Notes under the pieces: model-generated
What the model was told of the DNA's origin: nothing
What the model saw: the letters and a program-made list of their open reading frames with translations, nothing else
Database searches by the model: none
In this document: one piece after another, positions 54,568 through 64,000 of the stretch
How positions within the stretch are numbered: the first letter of the stretch is position 1
Layout of the letters: each line of letters starts with the position of its first letter
NCBI GenBank assembly: GCA_020633295.1
Contig: JACKDW010000012.1
Span: 1-64,000, forward strand
Reading direction: 5' to 3'
Length of the DNA: 64,000 nucleotides
DNA from: Myxococcales bacterium
Lineage (GTDB): Bacteria; Myxococcota_A; Polyangia; Nannocystales; Nannocystaceae
Translations under genes and position numbers: made by a program

Positions 54568-56871
54568 CTAGCCGGCGGCGGCGTCCTCGCGTCCGCGGCT
54601 CGTCGCGCGGTAGCCCGCGAGGATCTGCGACATGGTCTCGCCGCGCGCCTGCCGGAACTTGAAGTACACGAGCGCCATGATGATCGCGAGCGTGACCTCG
54701 ACCGGGAGCCCGAGGATCATCGAGACGATCAGGTTGCCGGCGGTCGAGTCGGTGTCGATGTTGCCGCGCGCGGTGTCGCCGTAGGCGAGCAGGTTCAGCG
54801 CCCAGCGCACGAGCAGCACCCAGACGAGCACCCAGAAGCCGCCGCGGGTCAGCGCGCGCGCGCGGTCGACCGCGTCCTTGCCCGTCACGCCCTCCATGAA
54901 CACGATCGGCATCGTCACCCAGTAGCGCGCGAGGATGTACAGCATCCACACGAGGCCGAAGAGGAACAGCGGGAGCCCGAGCGCGAACAGCAGCCCGAAC
55001 TCCTCCTCGGGCGCGCCGTGGGTCTCGATCAGGTTGACCGCCCTGGCGATGATCGCCGCGCCGATCAGCGTGATCGGCAGCGGGATCCGGATCAGCCGCA
55101 GCACCGCGCGCAGCAGCGGGCGCGCGCGGGCGCGCAGCACCCCGAGCAGCGGGCGGATGCGCGGGTGGGCCATCGGCGACTGCAGCGTCTGGGCGACGAC
55201 CGGCGAGAACAGCCCGAGCGCGAGGTACTGCAGCTGCACGTGGAAGATGTGGACCGAGAGCGTCAGCGCGATCGCGGGGTTCTCCTCCGCGCGCGCGAGC
55301 CGGAGCTCGAGCGGCAGCGTCAGCAGCTTGGCGAGCAGCGGCGGCGCGAGCAGGATGGCCGCGCCGATCGTCGTCAGGCGCACGAAGTGCTCGGTGTACA
55401 GCAGCAGCGCGCGCTGCAGCAGGCGCCAGACGCCCTCGGCGCTCGCGCGCAGCGCCGCGGCGAACGAGGCCGCCGACGCCGGCCTGTCCGCCGGGTCCTT
55501 CGCCAGCGTCTTCGCCACGAAGCGCGCGACCTGGCGCGTCGCGCCGTCCGGGCGCCGCGGCAGCGGCGGCGGCGGGCGGCGCGTGTGCCCCTCGATCAGC
55601 TCCGCGACCGAGCCGGTGAACGGGCGGCGCCCGGCGAGCATCTCGTAGGTCATGACGCCGAGCGCGTAGAGGTCGGCGCGCTCGTCGATCGGCCCGAGCG
55701 AGCATTGCTCTGGGGACATGTACGCGGGCGTGCCCATGGTCGCGCCGGCGGCCGTCACGAGCGAGGGCGGGACCGGTGACAGCTCATGGGAGAATTCAAG
55801 GGAGGACTCGTGCGAGGACTCGTGCGAGGTAGCGAGCGCGGGCGCGTCGCTCGGGGCGGGCGGGGTCGGCGTGGACGCGGGGGCCGGCAGCGTCGGCGTG
55901 CGGACGATCGCGGCCTGGGCCCGCGGCGCGGCGTGACGGGCGAGCAGCTCGTCGTCGACCGGCGCGGGCGCGGGGCTCGGCGCGGTCGCGCGCTCGGCCG
56001 CGGGCGTCGGCGCGGAGATCTGCGTCGGCGCGTGCCCGAGCCCGCTGTCGAGCGGGGCGTCTCCGCTCGCGCTCGGCAGCGCCGTGGCCGTGTGCGCCAG
56101 CGCGTCGACCCGGCGCGCGCCGGTCGGCGACGAGCCGCGCGCCGGCTCGTCGGCGCGCTCGCCCTGCTTGAGCTTGGCGAGGCCGAAGTCGAGCACCTTG
56201 ACGTTGACGCCGCCGCGGCCGTCGGTCTCGAGCAGGATGTTGTCGGGCTTGAGGTCGCGGTGGATCACGCCGCGCTGGTGCGCGTGCGTGAGCGCGAGGC
56301 AGATCTGCTCGACGATGTCGACGACCTGCATGAGCGGCAGCGCGCCGCCGCCCTGCGTCTGCTCGCGCAGGAGGTCGCCGAGCGTGCGCCCGGCGAGGTG
56401 CTCCATCACGAGGTACGCGACCTGGCGCTCGCGCAGCGTCGCGAAGCCGAAGTCGGTCACGTTGACGACGTTCGGGTGGCGCAGCCGCCCGGCCGCGCGC
56501 GCCTCCCGGCGAAAGCGCTCGACGAACTCCGCCTGGGCCATGAACTCGGGCGCGATCACCTTGAGCGCCACGGTGCGGCCCGTGCCGAGGTGCGTCGCCA
56601 GGTACACCGCCCCCATGCCGCCGCTGCCGAGCAGCGTGTCGACCTGATACTTGCCGTCGAGCGCGTGGCCGATGACGTTGAGCGGGTCGACCACGCGGGA
56701 GCTCGCGCGCGGCTCCTTGAGATCGTCGCGCGCACGCACGATCGCGGTCGCCGGCTCGGCGGTCACGGGCTCGCCGCGCGCGCTCGCGGCCTCGACCGTC
56801 GCCGCGCGCAGGGAGCCCGCGTCGTCTCGCGCGCCTGCGGTCGCCTCGGGCCTGAGCTCGCGTCCGCGCAT
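54568..56871 (-). CDS. Ser/Thr protein kinase with long activation-segment insert and membrane domain
   Basis: A 767-residue protein. Kinase domain from about residue 73: LLGSGGMGAVYLAT loop, Lys104 in VALK, HRDLKPDN (204-211), DFG at 228-230. Then, instead of the usual 15-20 residues, an insert of about 143 residues rich in Ala, Pro, Ser and His (including SHESSHESSLEFSHEL) separates DFG from MGTPAYMSPEQ (379-389). The C-terminal 280 residues hold six or so hydrophobic helices and resemble RDD/YIP1-type membrane proteins. ATG at 56871, 10 nt after TATCCT. A polytopic receptor-type kinase. Confidence 0.9.
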   Translation of the reverse strand: MRGRELRPEATAGARDDAGSLRAATVEAASARGEPVTAEPATAIVRARDDLKEPRASSRVVDPLNVIGHALDGKYQVDTLLGSGGMGAVYLATHLGTGRTVALKVIAPEFMAQAEFVERFRREARAAGRLRHPNVVNVTDFGFATLRERQVAYLVMEHLAGRTLGDLLREQTQGGGALPLMQVVDIVEQICLALTHAHQRGVIHRDLKPDNILLETDGRGGVNVKVLDFGLAKLKQGERADEPARGSSPTGARRVDALAHTATALPSASGDAPLDSGLGHAPTQISAPTPAAERATAPSPAPAPVDDELLARHAAPRAQAAIVRTPTLPAPASTPTPPAPSDAPALATSHESSHESSLEFSHELSPVPPSLVTAAGATMGTPAYMSPEQCSLGPIDERADLYALGVMTYEMLAGRRPFTGSVAELIEGHTRRPPPPLPRRPDGATRQVARFVAKTLAKDPADRPASAASFAAALRASAEGVWRLLQRALLLYTEHFVRLTTIGAAILLAPPLLAKLLTLPLELRLARAEENPAIALTLSVHIFHVQLQYLALGLFSPVVAQTLQSPMAHPRIRPLLGVLRARARPLLRAVLRLIRIPLPITLIGAAIIARAVNLIETHGAPEEEFGLLFALGLPLFLFGLVWMLYILARYWVTMPIVFMEGVTGKDAVDRARALTRGGFWVLVWVLLVRWALNLLAYGDTARGNIDTDSTAGNLIVSMILGLPVEVTLAIIMALVYFKFRQARGETMSQILAGYRATSRGREDAAAG

Positions 56872-57117
56872 GCGCTCGCGGAGGATATCAGGCGCGCGCG
56901 GACGTCTGCCACGCACAAAAATTCTCGCGCGGGTGTAAGCGCCCCCCTGGCCAAGGGCGTTCCGGATCGGCGCGCTCGCGTCTCGCGCCCGCGCTTGCCA
57001 CACTCGGCCCGGCGGAGCTCTCCTCGAGCTCCGCCCCCCGCACGCGTCTTCACCCCGCAGGTTCACGAGCGCGCCGCCGAGCCCCGCGCGGCGCCTCAAC
57101 ACGACACGAGCACCGCC

Positions 57118-58718
<1,601 letters not shown>

Positions 58719-58731
<13 letters not shown>

Positions 58732-60995
58732 CTCGCGCGCTGACGCTGGCGTGCGCGCTCGCGTCGCTCGCCTGCGGGCCCGCGGGCGCCCTGGCCTCGC
58801 CGCCCCGGGCGCGCGACCGTCGGCGACCGCGTCGCGACCCGCGGCCGCGCGCGCCGACGCGGCGCCGCAGCGTGACGACGCCTCGCTCGCCGCGACGCTG
58901 CGCGCGCCAGAGCGGCGCGCTGTGGCCCGCGCTGACCGAGGCGCCCGCGACGGCCGGCGCCTCTCGAACGTTAGGACATGTTCTGTCGGACACGGGGACG
59001 TGCGCGCGCTGTCACCCCGACGCGGCCGCGCAGTGGCGGACGAGCGCGCACGCGCTCGCCTCCTTCAACAACCCGATCTACCGCGCCTCGATCGAGCGCT
59101 TCCGCGCGCGCGCCGGCGCCGAGGCGAGCCGCGCCTGCGCCGGCTGCCACGACCCCGCGCTGCTCGTCGACGGCGTGATCGACGGGGACGTGCGCCCCGA
59201 CGACGCGCGCGCGCACGCGGGCGTCAGCTGCCGCACCTGCCACGGGATCGACGACGCGCGCAACGACGGCAACGGCAGCTACACGCTGCGCGCCGACACG
59301 ACGCACGACGAGCCCGACCCCGACGACGCGGCCAGCGTCGCCGCGCACCGGCGCGCGCAGGCCAGCGCGTCGCTCGGCAGCGCGGCGATGTGCGGCGCCT
59401 GTCACCGCGCGTTCCTCGGGCCCGCGACCGGTCACCCGCACCACCTCGCGGGCGCCGACGACCTCGGGCCCTGGCTCGCGTCGAGCTACGCGGGCAGCGA
59501 CGGCGCGCGCGTCGACGAGGCGCTGCCGCAGCGCGACTGCCGGGGCTGTCACATGCCGCGGGAGGCCGCGACGCGCGGCGACCTCGCGGCCGCGGACGAC
59601 GGCACCATCGTCTCGCATCGCGCTTCGCGGGCGGCCACACCTGGCTCGCCGCGATGGCCGGCGACGAGGAGCAGCTCGCGAGTCAGCGCGCGCGGCTCGT
59701 CGGGGCCGCGACCGTCGACATCGCCGCCGCGCGCGTCGCGGGGCCAGGGCTGGGCGCGGCCCGCCGAGAACCTATCACTAGCGGCAGGTGATGACGTGCT
59801 CGCGGACGTCGTGATCTTCAACCGCGACGTCGGGCATCACTTCCCGGGCGGCACCCGCGACGCGCAGGACACCTGGATCGAGCTCGAGCTGCGCGACCGC
59901 GCGGGGCGGCTGCTCGCGCGCGAGGACGAGGGCGAGCGCCACGTGCTGCGAGCGCTCGTCGCCGGCGAGGACGGCGAGCCCCGCGACGCGCGCGAGGTCG
60001 AGGACTTCCGCGCCGTCGTCGTCGACCTCACCGTCGCGCCGCGGGACGCCGTCGTCGTCCGCTACGAATTCACCGTGCCCGCCGGGCTCGCGCCCGACGC
60101 GTGGCCGCTGCGCGTCGACGCTCGCCTGCGCCACCGCAGCCGGATCTCCGGGCTGGTCCGCGAGACCTGTCGAGACGGTCAGACGCGCGCGGGCAGGGCG
60201 ATCGCCCGAGCGAGCGCGCGGCTCGGGCGGCCGACGCTCGATCCCTGCGCCGCGGCGCCGGTCACCGAGATCGCCAGCGCGTCGCTCTGGCTCGAGCGCG
60301 GCGCGTCGACGTCGTCGTCGCGCGTCGAGCACGGGCCCGGCGGCGCGCGCCCGACGTGGACGCGCCTGTATCAGCACGGGCTCGCGCTGCTGCATCGCCG
60401 CCAGGAGCACCTGGACGAGGCCGCCGAGAGCCTCGCGGCCGCGCTCGAGGTGGCGCCCTCCGAGCACGCGCGCGCGCAGATCCTCGCCGCGCAGACGCAG
60501 CTCGCGGCGGCGGCGCGCGGGCGCGTCGACGAGGCGCGCGCGCTCGCGGCCCAGGCCCTCGAGCTCACGGGGCCACACCCGCGCCCGCGCGCGCGCGCTC
60601 GCGGACACGCTCGAGCGGACCTGGCGGACCGAGGAGGCGGCCGCGCTGCTCGCCACGCTCACCTCGCTCTCCCCGCGCGATCCGACGCTGTGGGGCTCGC
60701 TCGCGCGGACGCGGGGCGCCAGCGGGGACGCCCGCGGCGCGCTCGAGGCGGCGGCGCGCGGGCTCGCGCTCGCGCCCCGCGACGAGGGCCTGCTGCGCGC
60801 CCAGGCGCTCGCGCTTGCGGCCGAGGACACGCCGCCGCCGCCGACGCGCGCGCGGCCTACCTCGATCACCGCGCGCCGGATCAGGCGCCGCGGGTTCGCA
60901 GCCGCTGCGCGCAGCAGCTCGAGGCCTGCGCGCGCGAGCGCGTTCCCGTGCACGTGCACGCGCTGCGCCCGGTCACGGGTCGCTCACGACGATGA
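58719..60995 (+). CDS. multiheme cytochrome c with TPR tail, scarred by frameshifts
   Basis: Frame open for 758 codons from TTG at 58719, which follows AGGAG inside the end of the DUF2330 gene. Signal-like LTLACALASLACGPAG. Five C-x-x-C-H heme sites between 58990 and 59560: CARCH, CAGCH, CRTCH, CGACH, CRGCH. Later come DVGHHFPGGTRD and a TPR-like tail. In three stretches the frame turns to Arg-rich noise while another frame reads properly: about 58800-58915, 59622-59750 (reads FAGGHTWLAAMAGDEEQ) and 60590-60840 (reads LADTLERTWRTEEAAALLATL). Each pair of shifts cancels. Likely role: periplasmic electron transfer near the surface, if functional. Confidence 0.75.
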
Positions 60996-61357
60996 CACGC
61001 GCGTCCCCGGGTTTCGGTTTACATGGCTTAATAGACATGTCTAATAATTCGCGCCGAGCCCCGCCGCGCGCCGCGACGCCAGAACGAGGTTGTCGCGGAC
61101 CCGCGGCGCGTTCGGGCGAGGTTGGGCCGCGCGGCGTAGCACGGCGCCCTGTCGGCGATCCTGGGGGAGCGAGCCCGCGACTGTGGGGGCTGGACCCCGG
61201 ATCTCGAGCCACAGCGTTCGCCGTTTCGACGGGCGCGCGCGTCGTTTGTTCAACGCTCCCCCGTGCGCGCGATCACGTGCGTTTGCGGACGCGCCCGCGG
61301 TGTCCGAAGATCGCCGAGCCTCGGCGGGCGTAGTTCTTGCCAACACAGAGAACCGCG
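60996..61357. other. intergenic region with dyad copy E
   Basis: 362 bp between two plus-strand genes. It contains the dyad at 61021-61040 in an AT-rich patch and no gene I can support; the long frames that cross it on both strands belong to shadows of the VIT gene. Confidence 0.45.
61021..61040 (+). promoter_or_regulatory. 20-bp dyad, copy E (ACATGGCTTAATAGACATGT)
   Basis: Differs from copy A (34859-34878) at two positions only. Flanked by AT-rich bases. It lies 317 bp upstream of the VIT gene and 25 bp after the cytochrome gene. Confidence 0.55.

Positions 61358-64000
<2,643 letters not shown>

Noticed and set aside
58972..58990. Sixth copy of the ACATGT dyad
   Set aside because: Only the ACATGTT core is present, the left half-site is missing and it lies inside the cytochrome coding region.

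Overview
The window is high-GC DNA from a myxobacterium, most likely of the Nannocystineae type (inference). It holds several Ser/Thr protein kinases with C-terminal membrane or TPR regions, many small secreted lipoproteins with Thr/Ser/Gly-rich linkers, Cys-rich DUF4215-type repeat lipoproteins, AgmX/PglI-type C-terminal domains, a DUF2330 protein with a MYXO-CTERM-like tail, and a VIT/VWA lipoprotein. I saw no rRNA, tRNA or CRISPR array.

Layout. 0.2-3.1 kb: minus-strand operon of three secreted-type or accessory proteins, one with three W-x-x-C-x-x-C repeats. 3.4-5.3 kb: a lipoprotein. 5.6-18.9 kb: the most unusual part. The two halves of one Ser/Thr kinase gene lie on the same strand 10.9 kb apart (C-terminal half 5580-7832, N-terminal fragment 18713-18910). 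Both break inside the same 12-bp sequence TACGCCGCGTAC, and joining them there restores a textbook glycine-rich loop in frame. The DNA between them carries a NADAR N-glycosidase, a second kinase, an RCC1 lipoprotein, an NlpC/P60-like protein, a HEAT-like protein and, 80 bp from the right repeat, a broken tyrosine recombinase remnant. I read this as an old integrative element sitting in a kinase gene. 19-28 kb: membrane proteins, a ketopantoate-reductase-like protein, a VOC protein and a run of lipoproteins including a paralogous Cys-rich pair.

28.4-32.7 kb: a tightly overlapping operon of sigma factor, single-pass putative anti-sigma factor and caspase-like protease joined to an outer-membrane-like domain. 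32.6-41 kb: serine beta-lactamase-like lipoprotein, Cys-rich lipoprotein, CrtC/AttH-like protein, PilZ protein, RidA, divergent TetR/cytochrome P450, a small membrane protein and a 4HBT thioesterase. 41-45 kb: two tandem DUF4215 lipoproteins. 45-57 kb: Na+/solute symporter, penicillin-binding-protein-like hydrolase, fused E1 (TPP) dehydrogenase with two frameshifts inside a three-gene operon, zinc-ribbon and TPR proteins, and a third kinase with a 143-residue insert in its activation segment. 57-64 kb: DUF2330 protein, a translationally coupled multiheme cytochrome-TPR gene scarred by frameshifts, and a VIT/VWA lipoprotein that runs off the right edge.

Two genome-wide habits show up. About a dozen start codons sit 5-10 nt after a TAnnnT-like -10 hexamer with no Shine-Dalgarno sequence, which suggests leaderless mRNAs, while others have strong GGAGG sites. 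A 20-bp dyad (ACATG-N10-CATGT, best copies ACATGGTTTAAAAGACATGT and ACATGGCTTAATAGACATGT) recurs between genes. Several apparent frameshifts lie in short homopolymer or GC-repeat runs, so sequencing error has to be kept in mind for those genes.
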